Notes: a model not told the origin generated them from the letters alone. A stretch of 64,000 nt of DNA from Streptomyces luteolus (GCF_029968015.1 NZ_JASCIS010000026.1:46780-110779), one strand, 5' to 3'; positions 42,812 through 51,272 are shown, counted from the first letter of the stretch. Program-made: numbers and translations.

Positions 42812-42844
42812 CTGTCTCGTTCGCGTGCCACTTGAACGAGACAG
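42812..42844 (-). promoter_or_regulatory. 11-bp inverted repeat in the leader of the flavoprotein/sigma operon
   Basis: CTGTCTCGTTC (42812-42822) and GAACGAGACAG (42834-42844) are exact inverse complements around 11 nt. They lie 11 bp before the start codon and overlap the proposed -10. It could be a repressor site or an mRNA hairpin. Confidence 0.7.
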
Positions 42845-42861
42845 CCCCTCGATTGCTGACA
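42835..42861 (-). promoter_or_regulatory. Candidate ECF41-type promoter
   Basis: On the minus strand TGTCAGC (42861-42855), a 16-nt spacer and CGTT (42838-42835) resemble the ECF41 pattern TGTCACA/CGTC. This would make the operon autoregulated, as is known for the family. Two bases differ from the consensus I remember. Confidence 0.4.
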
Positions 42862-43020
42862 GCACCTGTATGTGACCTGGACCACTCTCCGGTGGGGCCC
42901 CTGAGGGGAGTGGGCCGCCGTGGTCCACCCCCGGTACGTCACGCACCCGGTGGATTCTCAGGGTCGGGTCCGCCCGCGGTCCGATGCCGCGGGAGCTGCG
43001 TCCGGGCGAGATTGGCAGGC

Positions 43021-44316
43021 ATGCGAACTCATACAACTCGCGCAACGCGCACAACCCGCACGAGTAGTACAACTCATACAGCGATGACTGCCGCGGCGGC
43101 GCTTGCTCTGTGCCTGGCCATCGGGGCAGGGACGGCCTGCTCACCCGCCACGGCATCCGATGCCCCACCCACCGCGCAATCCGCGACCGCCCGCACGGGC
43201 GTGCGCTTCGAGTTGCCGGAGCCGACGGGGCGGCAGCCGGTCGGGAGTACGGAACTCCATCTGGTCGACCATGACCGGCGCGACCCCTGGGTCACCGACA
43301 GGGAGCGGGAGTTGATGGTCAGCGTCTGGTACCCGGCGACCACGACGCGTGGCTGTCCACGCCGGCCGTACATGCCGCCCGGCGTCGCGCGCGCCCTGGA
43401 CCAGTCGGGCTCCTTCGAGCTCGCCCGGCCCGGCGAGGTGGACTGGGCCGGCATCCGGACGGACGCGGCCAGGACCGCTCCGGTCGAGGGTCGCCGCGGC
43501 CGGCCGGTCGTGCTGTACTCGCCGGGCCTGCAGATCTCCCGGACGCTCGGCACGTCGACGGCGATGGAACTGGCAAGCCGCGGCTACGTCGTGGTCACCC
43601 TGGACCACACGTACGAGGCCCCCGCCGTGGAGTTCCCGGGCGGACGGATCGAGCGGCAGGTGCCGATGTCCGGGGACGAGGCGCTGAAGAAGATGCTGGA
43701 CACCCGGGTGCGCGACACCCGCTTCGTCCTCGACCAGCTCGCCGTACTGCGGGCCGGCGGAAACCCGGATGCCGAGGGGCGCCGTCTGCCCGAAGGGCTG
43801 GGCCGAGCACTCGATCTGAGGCGGGTCGGGATGTACGGCCACTCGGGCGGCGGTGCCACCGCGGCGGAGACGATGCGTGTGGACCGCCTTATCGACGCGG
43901 GCATCAACATGGACGGCACACTCAAGTACAACGACGGCGAGTACCTTCCGGTGGCCGAGGAAGGGCTGGACCGTCCCTTCATGCTCATGGGCAAGGCGAG
44001 CCAGACACACCTGAACAACCCGTCCTGGCAGTCGTTCTGGGACCACTCGACCGGCTGGAAACGTGACTTGAGCCTGGAGCGGGGCAGCCACTTCAGTTAC
44101 ACGGACGCGCAGTCGTTCGTACCCGCACTGGACAAGCACCTGGACATTCCGGCAGAGCTCCGCGAGCGGTACGTCGGAACGGTGGACTCCGAGCGCAGCA
44201 CCGCCGCCCAACGGGCCTACCTCACCGCGTTCTTCGACCAACACCTCCGCGGCCGCCCGCAGCGCTTGCTGACCGGGCCGTCCCCGTCCTTCCCGGAGAT
44301 CAACTTCGTACGTTGA
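43021..44316 (+). CDS. Secreted alpha/beta-hydrolase lipoprotein (PAF-acetylhydrolase-like)
   Basis: 431 residues from ATG 43021. A Thr/Arg-repeat N-terminus (RTHTTRATRTTRTSSTTHTA) precedes a hydrophobic segment and lipobox (CLAIGAGTACSP). The body shows RPVVLYSPGLQISRTLGTST (oxyanion loop), GYVVVTLDHTYEAPAVEFPG and the nucleophile elbow MYGHSGGGATAAETM; the catalytic His is likely in ERGSHFSYTD. This arrangement matches the PAF-acetylhydrolase-like esterases. The Thr/Arg repeat is encoded by ACTCATACAACTC-type units and precedes the hydrophobic core, so an alternative start at the internal ATG (GCGATGACTGCC, near 43082) is plausible. Confidence 0.8.
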   Translation: MRTHTTRATRTTRTSSTTHTAMTAAAALALCLAIGAGTACSPATASDAPPTAQSATARTGVRFELPEPTGRQPVGSTELHLVDHDRRDPWVTDRERELMVSVWYPATTTRGCPRRPYMPPGVARALDQSGSFELARPGEVDWAGIRTDAARTAPVEGRRGRPVVLYSPGLQISRTLGTSTAMELASRGYVVVTLDHTYEAPAVEFPGGRIERQVPMSGDEALKKMLDTRVRDTRFVLDQLAVLRAGGNPDAEGRRLPEGLGRALDLRRVGMYGHSGGGATAAETMRVDRLIDAGINMDGTLKYNDGEYLPVAEEGLDRPFMLMGKASQTHLNNPSWQSFWDHSTGWKRDLSLERGSHFSYTDAQSFVPALDKHLDIPAELRERYVGTVDSERSTAAQRAYLTAFFDQHLRGRPQRLLTGPSPSFPEINFVR

Positions 44317-44406
44317 GCGCGGCGACGGCAGCGGATTCCACGCGGGCCGGGGGCAACGGGCTTCAACGAGCTGGTCGATGGGTGGTGTGGCCGGGCGGTC
44401 AGGCGG

Positions 44407-45165
44407 TCAGGCGGTCAGTTCGGTCTGTGCTGATGCCGGGGCGATGGGGGCGTGGCGCATGTACCACTCGGTTGCGAGCAGCCGCTCCCGTTCGTGCGGC
44501 GGAAGGCCGGCGATCACTCCGGGCAGGGCTCCCCGCTCCGCCTCGGAGCGATGCGCCAGCACTGCGGCGATCTTCTGCTCCATCCATGGGCGGACATCGA
44601 CAGTCGCGGTGACCTGTTCGTCCGGGACGCTGTACACCGCCTTGCGCGCACCGATCACGTCTCTCAGCGCCGCGACGGCCGAATGCGGGTGTGTGGCCAG
44701 GTAAAGGGCATGTGGCTGCCAAGGCGCACCGGCATCGGGGTAGAGCTGTCCGAGCCCGGCCGCTTGAGCGGCCAGCACGGTCACCCGGTGGGTGTGCACA
44801 TGATCCGGGTGGCCGGGCAGGCCGCCGTAGGCGTCATGGGTGACCATGATCTCCGGGCGGAATTCCCGGATGTGCCTCACCAGCCGCCGCACTGCCTCGT
44901 CGAGCGGTGCCTCGCAGAACCGCCTGCAGCCAGGGGCCGACTGCGGTACGCGCGCATCGGCGTAGCCGAGCATCCGCGGCTTGCCGGCGCCGAGGATTCC
45001 CAGCGCCTCCGCCAACTCGGCGGCCCGCAGGGTGTCCGCGGCCCAAGTCGCCGTGACGACCGCGGTGCGCGCGCCCGCCGCTGCGTGACGGGCCAGCACT
45101 CCGCCTGCCGACAATGACTCGTCGTCAGGGTGGGCGAAGACCGCGAGAAGGCTCGGCACGGACAT
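44407..45165 (-). CDS. PIG-L family deacetylase
   Basis: 252 residues from ATG 45165; a longer start at 45210 is possible. AVFAHPDDESLSAGGVLARH holds the zinc-binding His-Pro-Asp-Asp motif, and THDAYGGLPGHPDHVHTHRV supplies the third zinc His and neighbours. PIG-L enzymes remove N-acetyl groups from GlcNAc-containing small molecules (MshB, mycothiol conjugate amidase). It is divergent from a DeoR regulator of an apparent amino-sugar cluster, so it may deacetylate a related sugar; that link is inference. Just downstream, near 44394-44420, GCGGTCAG repeats occur. Confidence 0.85.
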   Translation of the reverse strand: MSVPSLLAVFAHPDDESLSAGGVLARHAAAGARTAVVTATWAADTLRAAELAEALGILGAGKPRMLGYADARVPQSAPGCRRFCEAPLDEAVRRLVRHIREFRPEIMVTHDAYGGLPGHPDHVHTHRVTVLAAQAAGLGQLYPDAGAPWQPHALYLATHPHSAVAALRDVIGARKAVYSVPDEQVTATVDVRPWMEQKIAAVLAHRSEAERGALPGVIAGLPPHERERLLATEWYMRHAPIAPASAQTELTA

Positions 45166-45411
45166 GGACGGACCGCCTTCCAGCACGAGGGGGGCCTGAT
45201 CGTACGTCACTCAAGGCGGCGCACTGCAGGCCTCGGCCTACCTGCGGCACCCGCTCATCGCGTACTTCGCCGCGGGCGGCGGACAGCGGATGTTGCGCGT
45301 CTGGACCGGCTCTGGCCCATGCGCAGAAGAAGCAGCATCATGTGCCCACGATGAGGCATCTACGCGCATAGTCGTGCGCGATAGACTCCCTCTACGAGCA
45401 AGGAGGAACAA

Positions 45412-46197
45412 GTGGCGGCACATGCGCGGTGGACCCGGCTGCTGGAGATTCTCAGCGACGAGGGCCGTGTCGACGTGCTCGACGCCGCCGAGCGACTGGG
45501 CTGCTCCGCCGCCACGATCCGGCGTGACCTGGACGAACTGGCCCGGCAGAACCTGCTCACCCGCACGCGAGGCGGCGCGGTGGTGAGTGCTGTCGCGTAC
45601 GACCTGCCACTGCGCTACAAGGTGGCCCGCAAGGCCGATGAGAAGCAGCGCATCGCGAAGGCCGCCGCGGCACTGATCCCGTCGGGCTCGACCGTGGGCA
45701 TCAACGGGGGTACGACGACGTCCGAGGTGGCGCGGGAACTGGCCGTACGGGCGGACCCCGCCGACGGGAGCGGCGGACCCGCACTGACCGTCGTGACCAA
45801 CGCGATCAACATCGCCAACGAACTGGCGGTCCGCCCGCATGTGAAGCTCGTCCTCACCGGCGGAGTGGCCCGGCCGAACTCCTACGAGCTGGTGGGCCCG
45901 CTGGTGAACTCCGTCCTCCGCGCCCTGGCACTGGACTACACGATCCTTGGTGTGGACGCCGTTCACCCGCGCATCGGAGCAGCGACCCACGACGAGTCGG
46001 AGGCCGGTGCCAACCGCGCCCTCGCCGAGTGCGCGAGCGAGGTGATCGTCGTGGCCGACTCGTCCAAACTGGGGCGCCGGGCCTTCGCCCTGGTGTGCGA
46101 GTTGAGCGCCGTGTCGGTTCTGGTGACGGACAAGGACGCGCCCGACGGGATCGTCGAAGAGATCTCCAGTCGGGGCATCGAGGTGTTGCGCGTGTGA
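45412..46197 (+). CDS. DeoR-family transcriptional regulator (AgaR/GlpR type)
   Basis: 261 residues from GTG 45412 with AGGAGG 5 nt upstream. The N-terminal helix-turn-helix is WTRLLEILSDEGRVDVLDAA then LGCSAATIRRDLDELARQNL. The C-terminal DeoR sensor fold has VGINGGTTTSEVARELAVRA and VVADSSKLGRRAFALV, which bind phosphorylated sugars. It is convergent with the aldolase/kinase/isomerase operon and is its likely regulator. The leader contains GCGCATAG / GTGCGCGATAG near-repeats (45365-45385) that could be an autoregulatory site. Confidence 0.88.
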   Translation: MAAHARWTRLLEILSDEGRVDVLDAAERLGCSAATIRRDLDELARQNLLTRTRGGAVVSAVAYDLPLRYKVARKADEKQRIAKAAAALIPSGSTVGINGGTTTSEVARELAVRADPADGSGGPALTVVTNAINIANELAVRPHVKLVLTGGVARPNSYELVGPLVNSVLRALALDYTILGVDAVHPRIGAATHDESEAGANRALAECASEVIVVADSSKLGRRAFALVCELSAVSVLVTDKDAPDGIVEEISSRGIEVLRV

Positions 46198-46257
46198 CGC
46201 AGGTGCCCGCTGTCTCCCCTCACGGGTGGGTGGACGCGAGATGTGCGCCTGCACGTA

Positions 46258-47109
46258 TCAACACCGCACCCCCAAGCCCCCGCTCAGGACCTGGAGGAGG
46301 CGGGCCACCTCGGTGGCGACGGTGTCGCGAGCGGGGCCGAGGTACTTGCGGGGATCGGCCACGTGGGGATCAGCCTCCAGGTGGCTGCGGACAGCCTGGG
46401 TGAATGCCTTGTTCAGATGCGTGGAGACATTCACCTTCGTCATGCCCGCGCCGATGGCCCTGACGAGGTCAGTGTCGCCGACCCCGGACGAGCCGTGCAG
46501 CACGAGAGGGACACGCACGGCGTCACGCAACCGCGTGATGAGCGGGAAGTCGAGGACGGCGTCACGGGTGAGCATCGCGTGGGAACTCCCCACCGCCACG
46601 GCGAGGGCGTCGACGCCCGTGGCCGCGACGAAGGCGCGCGCCTCGTCCGGGTCCGTGCGTACGCCCGGTGCATGCGCCCCGTCCTTGCCGCCGACCTCAC
46701 CGAGCTCCGCCTCCACCCACACGTTCCGGCTGCGGCAGTACTCCGTGATCTCGCGGGTGGCCGCGACGTTCTCGTCGTACGGGAGTTTCGCCGCGTCGAA
46801 CATGACGGACGTGAACCCGAGAGCGACGGCCTCGTGCACGAGGCCGGCCGATTCGGCATGGTCGAGATGGACGGCGACCGGGACGCTTGCCGCCCGCGCC
46901 ACGGCGATCGACGCCAGCCCGATCGGTTCGACGGAGCCGTGGTACCGGGCGGTGTTCTCGCTGATCTGGAGGATCACCGGCCGCCCCGCGGCTTCGGCCC
47001 CCCGTACGATGGCGTGGGCGTGTTCGATCTGTACGACGTTGAACGCGCCGACTCCGATCGTCTTCTCGCGGGCGTCGAGAGCGATGTCAGCGGTGGGCGT
47101 GATCGTCAT
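46258..47109 (-). CDS. Class II ketose-bisphosphate aldolase (GatY/KbaY type)
   Basis: 283 residues with GAAGGAAG before the start. GAFNVVQIEHAHAIVRGAEA opens the barrel; VPVAVHLDHAES has zinc-ligand His residues; EAELGEVGGKDGA and VPLVLHGSSGVGDTDLV carry further zinc/phosphate contacts. Class II aldolases of this group split tagatose-1,6-bisphosphate or fructose-1,6-bisphosphate. It is the distal gene of the operon with SIS and ROK genes. Confidence 0.9.
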   Translation of the reverse strand: MTITPTADIALDAREKTIGVGAFNVVQIEHAHAIVRGAEAAGRPVILQISENTARYHGSVEPIGLASIAVARAASVPVAVHLDHAESAGLVHEAVALGFTSVMFDAAKLPYDENVAATREITEYCRSRNVWVEAELGEVGGKDGAHAPGVRTDPDEARAFVAATGVDALAVAVGSSHAMLTRDAVLDFPLITRLRDAVRVPLVLHGSSGVGDTDLVRAIGAGMTKVNVSTHLNKAFTQAVRSHLEADPHVADPRKYLGPARDTVATEVARLLQVLSGGLGVRC

Positions 47110-47205
47110 GAACTTCCTTCAGGGATACGGCCGTACGGAGTCGGCGACAGGTGTCGGCGCGGAATGCCCCGGCCACCGGGGCCGGGACGGCAGCCGCTGA
47201 ACGGG

Positions 47206-47514
47206 TCACGGTACGAGTTCGACGGAGCGCGAGGTGAACTCGGCCCACTCTGGCGGTTGTACGAGTGGTCCGGCCTGGTTGAAGACGGTCGCGTCGCCGT
47301 CGTCGCGGGAGACGACGGTCAGCGTGCGTCGCAGGTCGCCCGCGACAGGGACGAGCTCCTCCGCCAGACCGGCCGACCGCAGCTCATTGCGCAGGAGCCT
47401 CCCGGTGGGGCCGCCGCAGAGCCCAGTCACCACGGTGGGCTGCCCCAGGGCTGACAGCACGCGGGCGACGACACATGTCACATCAAGGGCGGCGTTGAGC
47501 GTGACGGTGACCAT
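47206..47514 (-). pseudogene. PfkB-family hexose(-phosphate) kinase, internally deleted and truncated
   Basis: The frame opens like a 1-phosphofructokinase/tagatose-6-phosphate kinase (VTVTLNAALDVT), then jumps to VARVLSALGQPTVVTGLCGG and PTGRLLRNELRSAGLAEELV. About 27 residues including the GGKG(x)N substrate loop are missing at the junction. The frame stops at 102 residues, so the catalytic GxGD domain (last ~200 residues) is gone. The ATG overlaps the ROK stop (TGATG), showing that it was part of the operon. An active kinase for the aldolase substrate must come from elsewhere. Confidence 0.8.
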
Positions 47515-48479
47515 CAAGGGGAAGAGACCTCCGCTCCGGCGGGGATGCCGGTCACCCCGGTCACGGCGTCCCACGCGAGCAGCCCGGCCCCCAGGCATCC
47601 GGCCTGGTCGCCCAGTTCCGCGCGTACGAGGAGTGGGCGTCGCTGGAACGTCAGGCGGTCGGCCAGACGCTTACGGATCGGGTCCAGGAGGAGGTCGCCC
47701 GCTTCGGCGAGACCACCGCCCACCACGATCAACTCCGGCGCGAGCAGGGTCGATACGGTCGCGAAGGCCGTCGCCAGGGTGTCGACCGCCCGGTTCCAGA
47801 CGCTGAGCGCGTGCGGATCGCCCTGCGCCACGAGGGCCGCCACCTCGTCGGCGCCCTCGACCGGACGCCCCGACCGGACCGTGAACGCCGTGGCTATCGC
47901 CGCCGCGGTCGCCACCGTCTCCACGCATCCGCGGACACCGCAGCCACACACGGCGCCGTCCGGATCGGAGACGAGGTGCCCCAGTTCCCCGACGAAGCCC
48001 CCGCCCCGCACGGGCCGCCCGTCGCTGATGACGGCGGCCGAGACACCTGTCCCGATCGCGACGAAGAGCACATCCCGAGCACCGCGAGCGGCCCCGAGGA
48101 CCCGCTCGGCGTTCCCGCCCGCGCGTACGTCGTGCCCGAGCGTCACGGGAATCCCCGTGCGTTGTTCGAGGACGGCGCCGAGCGGGAGGTCACGCCAGCC
48201 GATGGTGGCCGAGTAGACGGCGCGGGCCTGGTTCTCGTCCACGATGCCGGGAACGGCGACGCCCGCCCGCAGGACCGTGGACCCCATGGCGGCAGCCCGC
48301 TCGGCGAGCGAGCCGAGCACGGCCGCCATGTGTCCGACCACCGCGTCGGGTCCGTGGGCACGGTGCGTCGGACGGCGCAGCGTGAACAGGGGGCGCATCC
48401 GGCGGTCAAGGAGCGCCCCCTTCATCCCCGTGCCGCCCACGTCCAGGGCGATCACGCACGCGTGGGCGCGGTCAGGCAT
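47514..48479 (-). CDS. ROK-family sugar kinase
   Basis: 321 residues. CVIALDVGGTGMKGALLD is the phosphate-1 (ATP) motif; GVAVPGIVDENQARAVYSAT and VTLGHDVRAGGNAERVLGAA bind sugar; GELGHLVSDPDG followed by AVCGCGVRGCVETVATAAAI is the ROK His/Cys zinc signature. It probably phosphorylates a hexosamine (GlcNAc or GalNAc) given the SIS partner. Overlaps the SIS gene by 8 bp. Confidence 0.9.
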   Translation of the reverse strand: MPDRAHACVIALDVGGTGMKGALLDRRMRPLFTLRRPTHRAHGPDAVVGHMAAVLGSLAERAAAMGSTVLRAGVAVPGIVDENQARAVYSATIGWRDLPLGAVLEQRTGIPVTLGHDVRAGGNAERVLGAARGARDVLFVAIGTGVSAAVISDGRPVRGGGFVGELGHLVSDPDGAVCGCGVRGCVETVATAAAIATAFTVRSGRPVEGADEVAALVAQGDPHALSVWNRAVDTLATAFATVSTLLAPELIVVGGGLAEAGDLLLDPIRKRLADRLTFQRRPLLVRAELGDQAGCLGAGLLAWDAVTGVTGIPAGAEVSSP

Positions 48480-49440
48480 CCCGGTTGTCCAGGACGACGG
48501 ACCGGGTGAGGTTCCGGGGCCGGTCGGGGTCGTAGCCGCGCGCCTCGGCGAGCGCGACGGCCAGGCGCTGGGCCCGGATCAGGTCGGCCAAGGGGTCCAG
48601 CTCTCCGGACACGCTCCGGGATCCGGCGACGAGGGTGCCGCCGACCCGAGCGACGTCGTCGTCCAGCCCCTGCGGCAGCGAGCCGAACATCCATGTCACG
48701 CGGCCCGGCCCGGTGATGCTGATCGGACCGTGCCGATACTCCATGGCCGGATAGGCCTCGGTCCACGCTCCGGCGGCCTCGCGCATCTTCAGCGCCGCCT
48801 CCAGCGCCAGCCCGTAGGTCCAGCCGCTTCCCAGGAAGGTGAACTGCTCGGCGCCGGTCAACTCGGCGTCCAGCGGCGCGAGTACGGCCCGTTCGGCGTC
48901 CTGGGCCGCCTGGGCAAGAGTCCGCACGCCCGCCGGCAGGGCGTTCTCCGTTTCGAGATGCGCGCGCAGCAGCGCCAGTACGGTGGTGGCGAAGCGGGTC
49001 TGCACCACCGACTCCTCGTCGGCGAAGTCAAGGACGACCACGGAGTCGGCCGCCGCCATCACCGGAGTGGCGGGATCTGCCGTGAGCGCGACGGAAGGCA
49101 CCAGCCCGCGGACTCGGCCGAGCAGGTCCAGCACTTCGGTCGTGGTACCGGACCGGGAGATCGCCAGGATCCGGTCGTAACCGCGCCCAGTGGGGAACTC
49201 CGAAGCCGCGAAAGCGTCCGTCTCCCCATGGCCGCCGCTCTCGCGCAACGCCGCGTACGCCTGGGCCATGAACCAGGAGGTGCCGCAGCCGACGACCGCG
49301 ACGCGCTCGCCGCGACGGGGCAGCTCGGCGGCGTGCTGAGCGAGCGACGCGCCGGCCTGCCGCCAGCAGCCGGGCTGGGAGGCTGTCTCGGCGGCGGTGC
49401 GGGAGGTGTGGGAGGTGCGGGAGCTGTGGGTATCGGGCAT
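48472..49440 (-). CDS. SIS-domain sugar isomerase/deaminase (AgaS/GlmS-C type)
   Basis: 322 residues with GAAGGAGT before the ATG. Two SIS domains: RVAVVGCGTSWFMAQAYAAL, then LAISRSGTTTEVLDLLGRVR in the first; FTFLGSGWTYGLALEAALKM and EAYPAMEYRHGPISITGPGR in the second, with the conserved E-x-RHGP loop. AgaS-type enzymes convert galactosamine/glucosamine-6-phosphate to a ketose phosphate plus ammonia. First gene of the minus-strand operon SIS-ROK-(PfkB)-aldolase. Confidence 0.88.
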   Translation of the reverse strand: MPDTHSSRTSHTSRTAAETASQPGCWRQAGASLAQHAAELPRRGERVAVVGCGTSWFMAQAYAALRESGGHGETDAFAASEFPTGRGYDRILAISRSGTTTEVLDLLGRVRGLVPSVALTADPATPVMAAADSVVVLDFADEESVVQTRFATTVLALLRAHLETENALPAGVRTLAQAAQDAERAVLAPLDAELTGAEQFTFLGSGWTYGLALEAALKMREAAGAWTEAYPAMEYRHGPISITGPGRVTWMFGSLPQGLDDDVARVGGTLVAGSRSVSGELDPLADLIRAQRLAVALAEARGYDPDRPRNLTRSVVLDNRDA

Positions 49441-50115
49441 GCAGGACTCCTTCGGAACGGTTCGAGCAGACCAGCCCATTTGCCACGTGGTGAGCGCTGG
49501 CAGGCCCTGACCTGTGTGGACCCTCTGTCGCGAGACTGCGTGAACAAAGGCAGTGCCTGCATCATAATGATTGAAACACCGCCGTGGTGCACAGATTCGC
49601 GCACTCAGTAGCTGTCAGGCCCCGCGGGGCGGCGGCCGTGGCAGGCACAGCTGTGAGCAGTGCGGTGGTGCCACAGGACCGTGCGCTCTGCGGGTGGCTG
49701 CGACCACTTCTGCACGGCCGGCCTGCGCCAACTGAACCTGACAACGGGGGAGTTGTACTGGGCCAACACCGTGGCCGCCCCTGCCACTCCTCCTACGCGG
49801 GGCCGTCCCGAGGTGCCCACGCCGGGAGGCCTCTGGCTCCTGCGTGGAGAAGCTGGACCGCGGTAGGACTGTGAGCCTGCCCATATGACCTCACGCACAT
49901 GCTATCGGCGGTAGTAGAGGCGCGCCGGAGGCCGTGCGGGCGTTGAGGCATCGGGGACCGCAGGGGCGGGGGCCCGCTGCGTACCGGGGTAGTACGTCAC
50001 ATCTTTGCGCCCTTCCCTCGTGGGCGCTAACCCTGGCTGTCGTTTCCGGGACAACCGGAGCAATCGGGCAGATTCGCCCGGTCACCCATGACGTACGCAT
50101 TGGAGCTTGATCCTG
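49441..50115. other. 675-bp gap: promoter region of the SIS operon and leader of the transglycosylase gene
   Basis: No gene is supported. For the minus-strand operon, TATGAT (49566-49561 on the minus strand) is a good -10 about 120 bp before the SIS start and is part of the palindrome ATCAT-A-ATGAT (49561-49571), so promoter and operator may coincide; the -35 is weak. For the plus-strand gene, 50020-50095 contains GCTAACC followed by two small hairpins (CCGG-gacaa-CCGG; CGGGC-agattc-GCCCG) that look like a structured 5' leader. Short open frames at 49584-49874 lack any recognisable protein features. Confidence 0.4.
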
Positions 50116-50631
50116 ATGGCCAGCACGCAGACGAAGACCCGCGCCGGCCGCACCGCGCGATTCCGCAAGATCTCTGTCGCCGGGATAGCCACCGTGGGAA
50201 CCGCGGCCGCCGCCCTCACACTGATCCCCTCGCCCGCTCAGGCCGCCGAGCCGACGGCACCCACCGTTCCGGCGTCGAAGGCCGCAGCAGCGGCGGCCGA
50301 GAAGAGCTACCCCGAAAATCTCGACGGCTGGATCCGAGAGTCCCTCGACATCATGAAGGCCAAGGGGATCCCGGGCAGCTACGAGGGGCTGCACCGCAAC
50401 ATCATGCGCGAGTCCGCCGGTGACCCCAACGCGCAGAACGGCTGGGACATCAACGCCCAGAACGGCACCCCGTCCAAGGGGCTGCTCCAGGTGATCCAGC
50501 CGACGTTCGACGCGTACCACGTCGCCGGAACGCCGAACGACCTGACCGACCCCGTAGCCAACATCACCGCGGCCGCCAACTACGCCGCCGACAAGTACGG
50601 TTCGATTGACAACGTCGACTCCGCGTACTGA
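50116..50631 (+). CDS. Secreted lytic transglycosylase (SLT domain)
   Basis: 171 residues from ATG 50116 (GGAG upstream); a TTG at 50107 is an alternative. An Arg-rich signal peptide (AGIATVGTAAAALTLIPSPAQA) precedes an Ala/Glu linker and the SLT-like fold: IMRESAGDPNAQNGWDINAQ with the catalytic Glu99, then GTPSKGLLQVIQPTFDAYH and ITAAANYAADKYGS. It cleaves peptidoglycan glycan strands in the wall. Expressed singly, with a long, possibly structured leader. Confidence 0.88.
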   Translation: MASTQTKTRAGRTARFRKISVAGIATVGTAAAALTLIPSPAQAAEPTAPTVPASKAAAAAAEKSYPENLDGWIRESLDIMKAKGIPGSYEGLHRNIMRESAGDPNAQNGWDINAQNGTPSKGLLQVIQPTFDAYHVAGTPNDLTDPVANITAAANYAADKYGSIDNVDSAY

Positions 50632-50727
50632 GCCACCGGGTCGACGAACAGGGCAGCGCTTGCGAGCGTCTCACAGACATACTCGGCGGGGCGGGCCGCG
50701 GCCATCCCGGCGAGGCGGCACACCTGC

Positions 50728-50754
50728 GTGTGGTTGTGGTTGTGGTTGTGGTTG
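50728..50754 (+). repeat. TGGTTG hexanucleotide repeat
   Basis: About four and a half copies of GTGGTT/TGGTTG in the intergenic region downstream of the transglycosylase gene. The rest of 50632-50841 shows no gene. Confidence 0.85.
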
Positions 50755-50841
50755 CGGGGCCGGGGGCCCAGCCACCGAGTGGACACTGTTGACGTGCCCG
50801 TCCCACGTCCTGCGTCCGCCGCCACGCGACTCAGGCACGCA

Positions 50842-50876
50842 GAAGGGTCCGGGAGCTCCGAGCTCCCGGACCCTTC
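50842..50876 (+). terminator. Very strong 17-bp hairpin terminator
   Basis: GAAGGGTCCGGGAGCTC (50842-50858) is followed after one base by its exact inverse complement (50860-50876). It lies between the convergent transglycosylase and small secreted protein genes and can serve both. Confidence 0.9.
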
Positions 50877-50892
50877 GCGATGCGGCGGGGGG

Positions 50893-51135
50893 TTACAGCG
50901 GCAGCGCGCCACCGAGCACCGCGTCGGTGGGCAGTCCGCCCTTGGTGAGCTTGTCGACCGGGATCCCGCTCACGCCCAGGCCGTCCGTGGTCAGCGCGCC
51001 ATTGACCGGGCCGGTCGGCAGCTCGCCGTTGGTGAGGGGGCTCGTCGGGGCATCGCCGGCGCTGGCGGTACCGGCGGCGCCGACGATGGCAGCGGCGGCT
51101 ACGACTGCAGTGGCGAGTGTGGCGCGGATGCGCAT
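50893..51135 (-). CDS. Small secreted protein, 80 aa
   Basis: AAGGAG precedes the ATG. The first ~26 residues are a clear signal peptide (TAVVAAAAIVGAAGTASA). The mature 54 residues consist of two similar blocks rich in Gly, Leu, Pro and Thr (NGELPTGPVNGALTTDGLGV; KLTKGGLPTDAVLGGALPL) without Cys. Streptomycetes have many such short exported proteins of unknown role. It is not a chaplin (no chaplin Cys or GN repeats). Confidence 0.7.
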   Translation of the reverse strand: MRIRATLATAVVAAAAIVGAAGTASAGDAPTSPLTNGELPTGPVNGALTTDGLGVSGIPVDKLTKGGLPTDAVLGGALPL

Positions 51136-51272
51136 GGGTTCTCCTTGATCGGTGACCTGTCACAGGAGCTAACGATGCCGTGATCGCGGGGAAACTCTTC
51201 AGCTTTTCACCGGTCAGCCCGCGTACGCCGACGGCCGTCGTCCCTGCCCCTATGCCTGGTGCGGGCGCGCGC

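Noticed and set aside
41584..43020. Plus-strand open frame running into the secreted hydrolase gene
   Set aside because: The upstream part is the antisense of the flavoprotein gene; the hydrolase begins at 43021 (or about 43082) with its own signal sequence.
49584..49874. Plus-strand 96-codon frame in the gap before the transglycosylase gene
   Set aside because: No SD, atypical composition and no family; overlapping frames on both strands are equally open.
50728..50754. TGGTTG repeat as a CRISPR-like array
   Set aside because: Unit is 6 bp with no spacers; no cas genes anywhere in the window.
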